Below, one piece after another: positions 30,519 through 40,017 of a stretch of 64,000 bases of DNA. A program made the position numbers and the translations under genes. Under the pieces are notes generated by a model. It made no database searches. It had not been told where the DNA came from and saw nothing but the letters and a program-made list of their open reading frames with translations. Each line of letters opens with the position of its first letter. Position 1 is the stretch's first letter. This DNA is from Agarophyton chilense (lineage: Eukaryota; Rhodophyta; Florideophyceae; Gracilariales; Gracilariaceae). Location: positions 1-64,000 of the forward strand of contig JARGXX010000129.1 in the NCBI GenBank assembly GCA_030374765.1, given 5' to 3'.

Positions 30519-32189
30519 ATGGGGTCCTTCACCACTTCTGAGGATCGCCACAAAACCGGCACATCGGTACAACTTTCTTCTACTCCTCCGACTTTCGGCG
30601 ATAAGCAACTTCTCGCAACAGCAGTCTCAACCAGCCCTCTCAAGGGAATGAACCCATACGTCCTCAACCCACTCTCGGGGCCATCGGCCTCCGCGCCGGC
30701 GGACAACGAAGCTCCCCAGCAGGGTGGATATTTCTCCGGTTTGGATGCGGCTCCGTCAGGTACCGAACCTTCCGCCTCGGCGAGCAACCGACATCCTCAG
30801 GAGGATTTGGACATTAACGCGGTGGCATGGAACTACGCTCATGCGATGCCCCTGGTAGCAAACTCCAGAGGTTGGATCTCAAACGAATCCTTTCGAAGGT
30901 GGAGTCCCCTTACCGATCCGGTGATATATTCCCGCTCTCCGTGATTCCATCCGTCAGCGGTTCGCGACGATGAGCTCATTCACTCCTACGTGGAGGACGG
31001 CTTATCGCCGGGTGGCCTACCTGTCGAGGTTGTACGTTCTCCCGATTGGAGGGCGCGGGTAGCCAAAGAGCCTCAGTATCTATACCGCGGTCGCGGGGAG
31101 TCCCTGGACAAGGCGCGCGCAGCGATGGCGGCTCTGGCCTACCAGCGATTGGAGAGGTCACTCTTTGACCATCTGGTTCCCCCGGAGTACGGGTTCGATG
31201 TCGCCTATTACCGCACGTACGGTGAGATCTCCTACGGGGATAACCTGGCCGCCTTTCCAGAAGCCGAGTTCCGCGGACCGGGTTTTCCTCTCCGAGAATA
31301 TATGCTCCGATGGAGTCGTCCCATCCTTCGGGCTGAATTCAGGTACCTTCAACGGCAGTTTACCCAGTATGGGTTCGATCGAGGCGTGCCCTTCGAGCGC
31401 CGCTCGCGTTCCCGTTTCGGGTTCCTTGTCCCGTATCCTCACGTGGAACTAGAGCGTATCCGTAACACGGCGAAGGTTGGGCGATTCGTGCCCCTTCCAG
31501 CCTGGTGGAGTAAGGTCGAGGTCCCCCGAGGGCGCTTTGCTGAACTGCCCCCATGCATCTACTATATCGGGTCTCGTTTGATGCACGACCCGAACTCGGG
31601 ATACTGGGCCCTCGTTGCAGCCGAGTGGGCAGCCCGGGTAGCGGCGCACCTCCTCTGGGATGCTCATGACCATTTACGTATCTGGTATATTCCTCCGATG
31701 CTACGGACCAACATGCGTCAGATTGACCTTGTCCCAGCGTTGGGTTCGGCCAGCAGCGTGCAGGACCTGTATCCAATCTTGGACGTGATCGACAACACCC
31801 AATGGGATCGAGTTCCAGTGGAAAATCAGCCCGCAGGGGAAGGATCCGCGCGAGACAAGTCTCTTGGCCGGTACGATCCGGGCTCCGGTAACTGGGTCTA
31901 TTACAATCCCTTCGAAGGGGTTCGCATCAGCGCGGCGCAAGCACGGGCGCTGATTGACTCGCCTCGACCGATGCCGGTGGGACACCCGACGGGGTTCATT
32001 TATACCGACGATTACGAGTACGAGCCTTCAGTAGACCTGGACGATCCAGCGTTGGATAACGACATGCCAGCTCCTAGTGGAGTACTCCCTGTCGAGCCAT
32101 CTGCACCCTTTCAACCAGTGGGAACGACCTCAGCTGCGGCGGCGAATGCATCCGGTGGCGGTCCATCTGCTCCCCCGGGTGGGATGTGA
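30519..32189 (+). pseudogene. Antisense ORF of element 1, unknown function, one nonsense codon
   Basis: 556 codons from ATG 30519, interrupted by TGA at 30942..30944, where copy 2 has TGG (Trp). The first about 100 residues are Ser/Pro rich. A folded-looking centre follows, with FDVAYYRTYGE, FTQYGFDRGVPFERRSRSRF, LPPCIYYIGSRLMHDPNSGY and DHLRIWYIPPMLRTNMRQ. The last 60 residues are Pro/Ser/Ala rich. No integrase, tyrosine-recombinase, envelope or membrane signature is visible. Comparison with copy 2 by eye gives roughly 32 coding differences, about 14 of them synonymous, more than expected with no constraint. It overlaps by 4 bases a second short frame (32186..32374) that is also preserved in copy 2 with one amino-acid change. 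Confidence 0.7.
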
Positions 32190-32434
32190 ATACCCTTGCG
32201 CAGGCGCCGTTTGCCACTCCGCAAGCGGATAGTGTGCGACAAGGCCTCGTGAACGCGGGCATTCCGATTCCCCCGGGTATGACGGATGTGGGCCAGAGTT
32301 TGGCTTTCGCCTCGGCGTACCATCAGGGTCAGAATCCCAACGGTGGGGCGGGTCCCTCGTCGGGCTTTCCGTAGTTCCGCCTTCGGGCAATTATGGAGTC
32401 CATAGCTTGGCGACAATAGTAAACTTCTGATATT

Positions 32435-32610
32435 TGCATAACTTCTTTTCTTCTTCCTTCCTAGGATCTTAACTTCTACTTCTTTTCTTCTTCCTTCTTA
32501 GGATCTTCTTCATCTTCGTCTTCATCTTCTTCGCTTCTTAGGGTCCAATCTTCTTCTTAATCTTCTTCTCCACTTCGTGGGTCTTCTTTTCCATTTTTTT
32601 CATCATAAAC
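32435..32610. repeat. Polypyrimidine (GAA/TTC-rich) tract with repeated YAG-G motifs
   Basis: CT-rich on the plus strand. It contains repeated units ending CTTCCTAGGATCTT and CTTCTTAGGATCTT, plus CTTCTTAGGGTCC. It lies between the ends of the convergent antisense ORF and chromodomain frame and is conserved in copy 2 (about 62227-62402). The shape resembles several 3' splice acceptors in a row on the plus strand, or a second polypurine tract on the minus strand. Confidence 0.7.
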
Positions 32611-32776
32611 CGTCCCGATAACCGGTGCTGTGTCCCGCGGTTAACGGCGCTAGGCCGAGGGCCAGTAGACATTCCCTCTCAATACGTGTTCTTCGGGATA
32701 CTCTCCTCAATTCTTGTTCAGAGGTCCAACATCTTCCTCACTTCGAGGTCCCATCCACACCAGTTCCCGTGGTGGC

Positions 32777-33016
32777 TTACCCGACTTGGGCACGATCCAG
32801 ATTTGGAGGCAAGGTTACCCGAGCGCGTCGGTGATAGGATAAAACCTTAGACCTCGGAAGGTGCTCAATGGGTTCCACTGTATCCTCATCAGGCGAGAAT
32901 CCGTACCATCGGACTTGGTAGCGAACTTCTCCTTCGGGGTTGTAGATGTAACGCACGATGCGATCGATAACGAATTCCTGCGGGTACACTTTTCCCTGTT
33001 CGGGCTTCTCTTCCAT
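32777..33016 (-). CDS. Chromodomain of element 1
   Basis: 79 codons from ATG 33016. The frame is open a little further upstream (to 33067) with LDPTLTPSRELERSK, the usual lead-in from an integrase tail. The chromodomain core reads FVIDRIVRYIYNPEGEVRYQ then VRWYGFSPDEDTVEPIEHLP, including the aromatic cage positions. In chromoviruses this module sits at the integrase C-terminus and steers insertion to marked chromatin. Here it is cut off from Pol by a stop and about 580 bases, and no integrase core precedes it, so any targeting role would need a separate partner. Confidence 0.82.
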   Translation of the reverse strand: MEEKPEQGKVYPQEFVIDRIVRYIYNPEGEVRYQVRWYGFSPDEDTVEPIEHLPRSKVLSYHRRARVTLPPNLDRAQVG

Positions 33017-33352
33017 CTTGGAACGCTCTAGTTCCCTTGAGGGTGTCAACGTAGGGTCTAGACACACCCCGGTGGGTTCTTTTCCGTGTTGCGAGCGGGT
33101 CTCAGCACTTCGTCAAAACTGCGCCGAGTGGCCTGTGGGCTACGTTGTCACTTCCGTCTACGGAGTCAAAACGGCCCAGTTTTGGGTTCTTCTTAAAGCT
33201 GAGATCTTCCCAATAACAACTGTGTTCTTAAATTGCAAGACGGTTGAGAAACCGCAACGCGGTAGCGTCTCCAATCTCAGGTGGGTATGACTTCAACGTC
33301 AACCCGAGCTACGGGGACGAAGGTTGCTCCCGTGCAACGCGCCGTGCGACGG

Positions 33353-33452
33353 AGGCGGTTTGCGCGACGGTTGGTCGTCAGAGCCTTTTGATTGGCTCGG
33401 TGAGGCGGGTTGCGCGACAGTTGGTCGTCAAAGCCTTTTGATTGGCTCGGTG
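33353..33452. repeat. 50-bp tandem duplication unique to copy 1
   Basis: Two units with period 50 both end in GAGCCTTTTGATTGGCTCGG or AAGCCTTTTGATTGGCTCGG. Copy 2 has a single unit around 63153-63194. This is a recent local duplication after the copies separated. Confidence 0.8.
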
Positions 33453-33642
33453 CCATTCGACGTGTGCCACACAAATGCGCAGGCGCCCCGTGTGGGGTGA
33501 CCGTTCCCTGTTCGGGAAAATCTGCATATGCGGATGTGAGATGGTGCTTTCGACACGCGCTAGCACTCTCCTGAGCTGTCCCCGACGGTTCTCACTCATT
33601 TCTTTCCCATTCCTGAGGGTTCCAGTGTCTCCATAAGAGTTC

Positions 33643-36600
33643 CTATTCCCATTCCATAACAGAGAGCCAAATTTGGTCAACCTCGTCGTCGAGATCTTCC
33701 CCGTGCGGGTCCGCTGACACAGCTCGTTCCCGAGAAAGCGGGGTTTGAGTGTGCGACATCTCAGTGTCCTGTCCGCGGCGGCGGGTGATCGTCGGCTCTG
33801 TAGGCGTTCCGGGTGCGGAGTTCTCCACACGACTCTCCCTAGGCGGGGTTTCGTCATCTTTTCTGACGTCGTGCTCGGCTGGGTCTGCGGTGATGTCGCT
33901 ACCCATACGCTGGGGTTGTGACTTCTCTGTCGCCGGCTCGGTCGGGCTCGCCGTCTCACTGTGAGAACTAGATTCCCTGTTAGGGCGACTGGCTGACGCC
34001 GAAACATCGTCCTGCGAAGGAACTAGGTCCTCCTCCCCCTCCTTAGGCGGAGAGCCAGGAGGCTTGACTACCTCCGGTGGGGGAGAAACTCTGTAAGAGT
34101 TCGTTGACTGGGCCCTTGAGGGAGCGGGCCCAGGTTCGGGAGTATCCGAAGTTAAAGAGCCGGTCGGCGAATCCAGACTCTCGTTGACGAGTGTATCGTC
34201 ACAAACATCATCCTTCAGCGGTTGAGCTCCTCCCTCGAGGTCCGATTCCATAAAGCATGGGATGTCATCGTCCTCGTAGGGTTCCGTTTCCGCTGTGGTT
34301 CCCAAGCGGGATAGTGCATCAGCCTGAGCGTTCAGCTTCCCTTTCTTGTACAGGATCTCAAAGTCGAATTCCGACAGTCGGAGACGCCAGCGCATAAGGC
34401 GGCCCGAGGGTTCGGAGATCTCCAGGAGCCAACGCAAGCATGCGTGGTCCGTATGGACTTTGAAACGAGTACCCATCAGATAGGGGCGAAGTGTAGCTAA
34501 GGCCCACACAACGGCTAAACATTCTTTCTCGGAGACCGAGTAGTTCCTTTCATGGACATTCAGGGAACGTGACCAGTACCCAATAGGGTGACGTTCACCA
34601 TCCTCAAAGGATTGGAACAGTGCACACCCTACTTTGTTTGCACTAGCATCAGTGTCCACTTCGTAAAGGAGCCCAGGATTGGGTAGAGCCAAGATTGGCG
34701 GTGATGTTACGGCATTCACCAGTGCCGTGAAGGCAGACGCTTCCGCGTCACCAAAAGATTCCAGTTCAACTGGTTGTCCCTTCATCAGGAGCCTGTTGAG
34801 GGGGGTGGCAATATCCGCAAAGTTCGGGACGAATCGGCGATACACGTTACACAGACCTAAGAAGGATCGCAACTCCGTTTGAGTTTTCGGGTGTTTTGCT
34901 TCCTTCAAGGATTTCACTCGTACTTCATCGATTGAAAGCTGTCCGGGACGGATGATATGACCCAGATACTTAACCGAATCGGTGAAAAACTCGCACTTCT
35001 TGAGTTTCAAGGTGATTCCCGCGTCGCGGAGTATCTTCATTACGTCCCTGATGTGTTCGAGGTGGTCATCCAGGTTGTTGGAGAAGACAATAATGTCGTC
35101 TAAATACACTAGACACGTCCTCCACTTGAAGGAAGCCAACAGAATGTCTATCGCCCGTTGAAACGTTGCGGGGGCATTTGTCAACCCAAAAGGCATCCTC
35201 CGGAATCGGAAAAGTCCTTGATGACACACGAAAGCCGTTTTGTCTCGATCTTCCTCCCTAATAGGGACTTGCCAGTAGCCCGAATTGGCGTCGAGGGTAG
35301 AGAAAACAGTAGCGCTCCCAAGAGAGTCGATTTATTCGTCCATCCGAGGGATCGGGTACACATCCTTAATGGTTACCTCGTTCAGGCGTCTGTAATCGAT
35401 GCAGAAACGCCACGATCCATCCGGTTTCGGAACTAATACCACTGGTGAGGCCCAAGCGGACTGGGCAGGTTCAATTACGCCCGCCTTAAGCATCTTCTCC
35501 ACCTGAGATTTCTCCTCTTCCCGAGCTTTCGGTCCAGCCCTGTAAGGGTGTTGGGCAATAGGCCGAGTGTTCGGTAACAAGTCGATGCGGTGTTCTGTAA
35601 TCCCAATAGTTCCAAGGGAACCATCCCACATGGGGGTAAATTCACGAAGCATGTGCCTCAGCTTCTCCCGATGAGATGCGGGTACATGGTTGAGATCCCA
35701 TTTTTCCAATTCCTGAACAGGATCCGTCTGGTCTGCTCCTGTGATAGGGGGCGTAACCTCCTGAGGTTTAAAGTGTTCAGCGTGGGGAGCTGCAGTCGTA
35801 TGCTCACCGTCTTCCGCGATTTCGGCAGTGTCCTCCCCCTCCTTAGGGTCCGCCACACCAAGGACCTCTGCGATAGAGATCTTTGTAGGTACGACCGCAT
35901 GCGGGTGTGGAAGAACAGAACCCAGGATCTGGTGTTTGACCAAATGCTGCGTTGTGTTTCCAAAGTTGGCTACCAAAACCTCGAAAGGTTTATCCGGTTC
36001 CACGGAGACAACCCTATTCGCAAGAACGAGGTGACGCCGCGTATACAGAGACGGGTTCGGTTGTACCACATGCACACCAATTTGCTTGGTAACAACTGTG
36101 ACCCAAACCTGGGTTTCTGGCGGGATAGCCACTGACTTCGCAACCTTTACCCGTGTAGACACCGGGTCCTTCTTCACAGATTTCTGCGCGACGGGGAGAG
36201 GAACGCGTGTTCGCGCTGCTCCCTGTAAGGGTTTACGAACGATTGGGATCGTAGACCCGTCTTCGAGTTCCACAGTTCTATTCCGAGGACGGATGGCTTC
36301 CACGAAGCGGTCGCAAAAGTCACAACCCAGTATGACTGGTGCTGCAAGTGACTTGCATACAATAAACTCTAGTTGAACGAGATAGGAGCCTAACCTCACC
36401 ATGAGGGAAATTGTACCCAGTGTCCGTAACGGGTGGTTGTTCGCATCGGCGATATCTAAACGTGGACCGGTACGAACTTGAACCCAGAGCAGCGGGGGTA
36501 ACAATTCAACATGAATTAAGTTAGGAGCGGCTCCTGCAACCAGGACAGATATTTGACGAACCAAAAACTGGTTGGACAGGCCGAAGTCGGCGAATACCTT

Positions 36601-36816
36601 ATCATTCCGCTTGGCCATTACCATAACTCGATCCGGAATACGGAGATTACGGGACCGTATCCACGGGCGACGGAGGACACTAAAGTATCCCGAGTTAACG
36701 TCGGTGTCAGCCGTTTTCCTTGAAAGGATAGTCACAGCTGGGGAGCGAAGCTGGAGCGCCTCGGGTGTCTTCAACTCCTGCTTAGAAGACGCCCCTCCCG
36801 CAGGGGAGACTCCCAA
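33643..36816 (-). pseudogene. Pol of element 1: protease, reverse transcriptase, RNase H, disordered tail
   Basis: One frame of 1057 codons with a single in-frame TAA at 35332..35334 inside RT. The protease region is degenerate at the active site: VAGAAPNL stands where DTGA/DSGA is expected (36529..36540). The ILGCDF motif remains. RT shows WASPVVLVPKPDGSWRFCID, STLDANSGYWQ across the stop, MPFGLTNAPATFQ and the catalytic VYLDDIIVF. RNase H is intact (VDTDAS, EKECLAV, HTDHACL, NAQADALSR). After the RNase H domain comes an acidic Ser/Pro-rich tail to 33643 with no integrase motifs. Pol would copy element RNA to DNA. The frame is -1 relative to Gag. Confidence 0.9.
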
Positions 36817-36818
36817 GT

Positions 36819-38849
36819 TTAGTTTTTCGAAGCGGACCCCACCGAATTCGGTGCAGCTGCCTCGAAGGGGACCGGTTGTTCCCCGTTCGCGGGTACAAGT
36901 TCTGTATCCCTGTCATCAAGGTGAGCTCGGAGTATCCTTCGTTCCTCATAGGACGTACTTGGGACTCGAGCTTTCTCCTCAGGGGTCAGAGCCTCGTACT
37001 GAGCGATAATTCGTGCACCCTCCCGCAGGGGTAATGTGCAGTCTGGCGCTTTGTGACCATGGAGGTAACACAAATAGAAAATCAGCTCTGCCGGGTTCGG
37101 TTGTGGACGTGAATCCACGCGACGTGGTGCTGTATCCCTCCATCCGGGGCGAGAGAACCGAGCAGCGGTATTCGCAAAAGGTAGCGTTGCGGCTGGCACC
37201 CTCCGTCCTTGGGTATAGAGCGCAAGGTCTTCATCCGTAGTCGGAGCGGATGTCGACGGCAACTCAGACGTACCCATAGATTCGGGGTTACTTCCCATGA
37301 AGTGAATGTTATCATTGACCCCCACAGGGGCAAAGCTTCCTGCGAGTGACAAAGACGAGTTACCTCCATCGGCGAGGAGTGCACGTGTCGGCCGACTCTT
37401 TCGGTTCTGCTGGGCACGGAGAGTATCCCCCTCAGCCTGGGCGTACTGAACAAATCCCAAGTAGGTCATCTTGCGCTTCTCTTCCCGATGTCGGGCAACC
37501 AATGCCCTTATCGAGGGGTCCAAACCATCCACAAACATGGAGCATCTCTCGTGGGCGGGGAATACATTCCCGCATCGGTGAAACGGCTTATTAAAGCGAG
37601 TTGAATACACCGTTTCGGTTTCCATCGGCTTCTGCCGCGTATCCCTTAATGCAAGGGTTGCTTCCTGAATCGCATTTCCAGTAGCGTATGACCTCAAGAG
37701 GTACTGCACCGCTTCGGGCCAGCACGTGACTCCCCCTTCCGAGGCTCGGGATGATCCACGGACGGAGTTGAACTGGTCTTCAGCCATCCCCTTTAAGAAA
37801 TAGGGTAATGCAAGATACGCTTGCGCTTCACTCATACCGAGGATGTCAGCCTCCTGGACGAGCCTCGCAAGGAAATCGAGCACTAGAATTGGGTCTGTTC
37901 CTGTGAACTCCCTCCTCTGTAGGGTGATGCTCAGCCTTTTGATGTAGTCCTTGACCTTACCCGTTCCGCGGGATGTTCGATCTCCCGAAGGGTTATCCAA
38001 CCGGTAATAGCGGTACGATAGCAGCTTCCGATAGAGAGGATTCGTCGGCTTCAGCTCCCTTAATCCAAGGTGTTTCTTACCCTTCTTCCGGGTACGGATT
38101 GCCCCTTGAGAGGTGTAAGTAGCCTTCGACCGAGTCGCCCGGCATGACCGGCGTTCATCTTCACTATCCGAAGATTCGGAGGACGAACTCGATGACGAGC
38201 GATTGGGATCGGAATCCGATAAATCCTCTTGGAGGTGAACCCTCTTCTTTGACTTGCGGCGGTCCCGTTTAGCGGAGCGGTGTTCTTCGTCTTCCGAAAC
38301 GTCGGGTTTATCCTTCGAGGCTTCTGCGTCTCCGTCCATACGGATAATGGCCTCGAGGGTGTCCAGCCGAGCTCGGAAGCGTTCCGCTTGCACGCGGTGT
38401 TCCTCCACGAGGCTCCGGTACTCCTGGATAAAGACCCCAGGGGTACCAAAGCTTTCCAAAAGGGAGTTCACATCCCTCCTCAGGGTACGAAGGTCATCGG
38501 CGACTCCCCGCACCTGGGAGTCCTCCACCTTGAGGCGGAGGGTAGTAACCTCCTGAAGGAGCTCGATATGAGCCGCGTTGGCGATATCAATTCGAGTCTC
38601 CAGGCGCTGTAATTCAGGGTCGGCCCGACTTCGGGGTGCTGCTGAGGGGGTCTCCACCACTGGAGCTGGGCCCACAGCCACGACCTCTCGAGGACCTGAA
38701 ACCACTGAGAGAGCTCTCCGAGTGTCCGGATCGATACCGGAATCGTTCCGATCTTCGGGAATTGAGCTCCTCGATCTAGGCGGGGCCGGGGGCACTGAAT
38801 CCGCTTGACGGTTCGATCCAGTCCTGGAACCACGGGTAGGCGGCGTCAT
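36819..38849 (-). CDS. Gag of element 1
   Basis: 676 aa from ATG 38849, 227 bases inside the LTR. Residues 1-80 are disordered, and a coiled coil covers about 80-175. A basic/acidic low-complexity stretch (KKRVHLQED and a serine run) follows. The capsid-like region at about 290-480 includes KVKDYIKRLSITLQRREF and MFVDGLDPSIRALVARH. A zinc-knuckle-like LCYLHGHKAPDC follows near 605, but its first expected Cys is Phe. The protein would form the particle and package RNA. The frame ends with AAA AAC TAA, just where the Pol frame is open in -1. Confidence 0.88.
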   Translation of the reverse strand: MTPPTRGSRTGSNRQADSVPPAPPRSRSSIPEDRNDSGIDPDTRRALSVVSGPREVVAVGPAPVVETPSAAPRSRADPELQRLETRIDIANAAHIELLQEVTTLRLKVEDSQVRGVADDLRTLRRDVNSLLESFGTPGVFIQEYRSLVEEHRVQAERFRARLDTLEAIIRMDGDAEASKDKPDVSEDEEHRSAKRDRRKSKKRVHLQEDLSDSDPNRSSSSSSSESSDSEDERRSCRATRSKATYTSQGAIRTRKKGKKHLGLRELKPTNPLYRKLLSYRYYRLDNPSGDRTSRGTGKVKDYIKRLSITLQRREFTGTDPILVLDFLARLVQEADILGMSEAQAYLALPYFLKGMAEDQFNSVRGSSRASEGGVTCWPEAVQYLLRSYATGNAIQEATLALRDTRQKPMETETVYSTRFNKPFHRCGNVFPAHERCSMFVDGLDPSIRALVARHREEKRKMTYLGFVQYAQAEGDTLRAQQNRKSRPTRALLADGGNSSLSLAGSFAPVGVNDNIHFMGSNPESMGTSELPSTSAPTTDEDLALYTQGRRVPAATLPFANTAARFSRPGWRDTAPRRVDSRPQPNPAELIFYLCYLHGHKAPDCTLPLREGARIIAQYEALTPEEKARVPSTSYEERRILRAHLDDRDTELVPANGEQPVPFEAAAPNSVGSASKN
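36822..36828 (-). promoter_or_regulatory. Candidate -1 ribosomal frameshift site between Gag and Pol
   Basis: The minus strand reads G AAA AAC TAA at the Gag stop. Pol is open in the -1 frame across this point (GAA AAA CTA AAC TTG). The heptamer differs from the classic A AAA AAC site by its first base, so efficiency is uncertain. No downstream pseudoknot was modelled. Confidence 0.45.
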
Positions 38850-39055
38850 GCTACAGACACGACACCGACGATTCGGGGTAACGATGAAATTCGATCACGA
38901 GATTCCCGGAGAACGGATGACGTAACACAAAACAAAAATAAAAACCAATTCCACCCTTTCCAAAGGGGACCACTACAACAAATCTTCACGACTGTGCTTC
39001 CTCTTCCAAGAGATATTCCAACACGTGGATGACCAACCCTAAAGTCCGAGAACGG

Positions 39056-39074
39056 CTTCTAAGTCGGGAGACCA
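39056..39074 (-). other. Candidate primer-binding site of element 1
   Basis: Two bases inside the 5' LTR the minus strand reads TGGTCTCCCGACTTAGAAG. It begins with TGG, the complement of a tRNA CCA end. I could not assign the tRNA. Confidence 0.45.
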
Positions 39075-39076
39075 CT

Positions 39077-39990
39077 TGTGGAGCAAAACCCGGCGACGGG
39101 AAGTGCTCTCAAGGTGTTCGAAGCCTTGCTCCCTGGGGGAGGCAGACTCAGAGACAGAGCCCTCCGTTCCACCCGTAGTGTGGGGTGTAACTCCCACGGG
39201 GGATTCCGGCAGTACCGACGGAGGTGAGGGGTAGAAACCGTTGGGTCGGGAATGGGTATGGGTATCCCGAAGAATGGGGGAAAATCCGGCGAAGAGGAAA
39301 AAAGGGGCGAGGGTCGGGCACTAACAGGCACCGGACCCGAGAACCAGAAAAGGGGCGAAACAACAAAAGAAACCCAATACAGGGGCGAAAACCTGTCCTC
39401 GAAAGGAAACACAAAAAGCACGCAACAAGTAAGCAGAACCCCCACGGGGTATCGTGCACGCAGGTCGTCTGAGCGGTCCCAAGGGGGTGGTTGCACGGAA
39501 CCCAAACGTGGGCACTCTCCAAGTGGAGTCGTGTCCCTACGCAGGCGTTGTTAACCAGAGCCCGTTCCGGGTTGTAAGGCCGAAACGATGGCGACAAAGA
39601 ACCTCTAAAGGTATCGAAGACCAACCTTGGTTCCCATTTACTCTGAGCTTCGGACTGTCAGATCTCGTCTCCCTAAGTAGGGCCCACTAACTAAACTCTA
39701 CAGTAGTGCACACCTGCTCAGGGCCATACACGTGGAGATCCAACTGTCAGGGCCCAAAAGTCCAACGTTCTACAAATATCCGAAAATCGGTGCCAAAATT
39801 AAGCCACGTGTATCACGGGGCCAATCCAACCATGGGCCATCCGAAATTTCCTTTATAGGCGAAATCTAACCAGAAAACAGTGCCACCTCAGCACACCTTA
39901 CAGGGGATCATAATCATAACCCTCGGAGGGTTCAATCCTCATTCTATGAGTTGCATCTTCAAGTATCCCCTAACTGGGAGTTGCTCTAAA
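39077..39990 (-). repeat. 5' LTR of element 1
   Basis: 914 bp, about 98 percent identical by eye to 29524..30437. Its outer end reads GCTCTAAA rather than GCTNTACA on the plus strand, so the terminal TG of the minus-strand LTR is altered. The flank beyond it starts with a 9-bp hairpin. Confidence 0.9.
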
Positions 39991-40017
39991 GGAGGTGCAC
40001 ACTACTTATGCACCTCC
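39991..40017. repeat. Perfect 9-bp hairpin abutting the LTR
   Basis: GGAGGTGCA, a 9-base loop, then TGCACCTCC. It starts immediately at the outer LTR boundary. It may belong to older LTR-like DNA that element 1 inserted into. Confidence 0.8.

Larger units (their letters stand above)
29524..39990 (-). mobile_element. Ty3/gypsy chromovirus-type element lacking an integrase core, with antisense ORF
   Basis: The element is bounded by two 914-bp LTRs that differ at about 2 percent of positions. Minus-strand order is LTR, primer site, Gag, protease-RT-RNase H, a disordered tail, chromodomain, polypurine tract, LTR. The space between RNase H and the chromodomain holds no HHCC finger and no DD35E core. 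Instead there is a Ser/Pro/Glu-rich tail of about 225 residues. A plus-strand ORF fills 30519..32189. No matching target duplication is seen: GCAAG on the left and GGAGG on the right. A second copy starts at 59315. This copy carries single stops in pol and in the antisense ORF. Confidence 0.88.

Noticed and set aside
30519-32189. Antisense ORF as a tyrosine recombinase or envelope protein
   Set aside because: No R..HxxR..Y pattern, no signal peptide and no membrane helix are visible, so no function is assigned.
39148-39624. 158-codon minus-strand frame repeated in all three LTR copies
   Set aside because: Begins at a non-ATG codon and is explained by LTR sequence conservation. Typical LTRs are noncoding.
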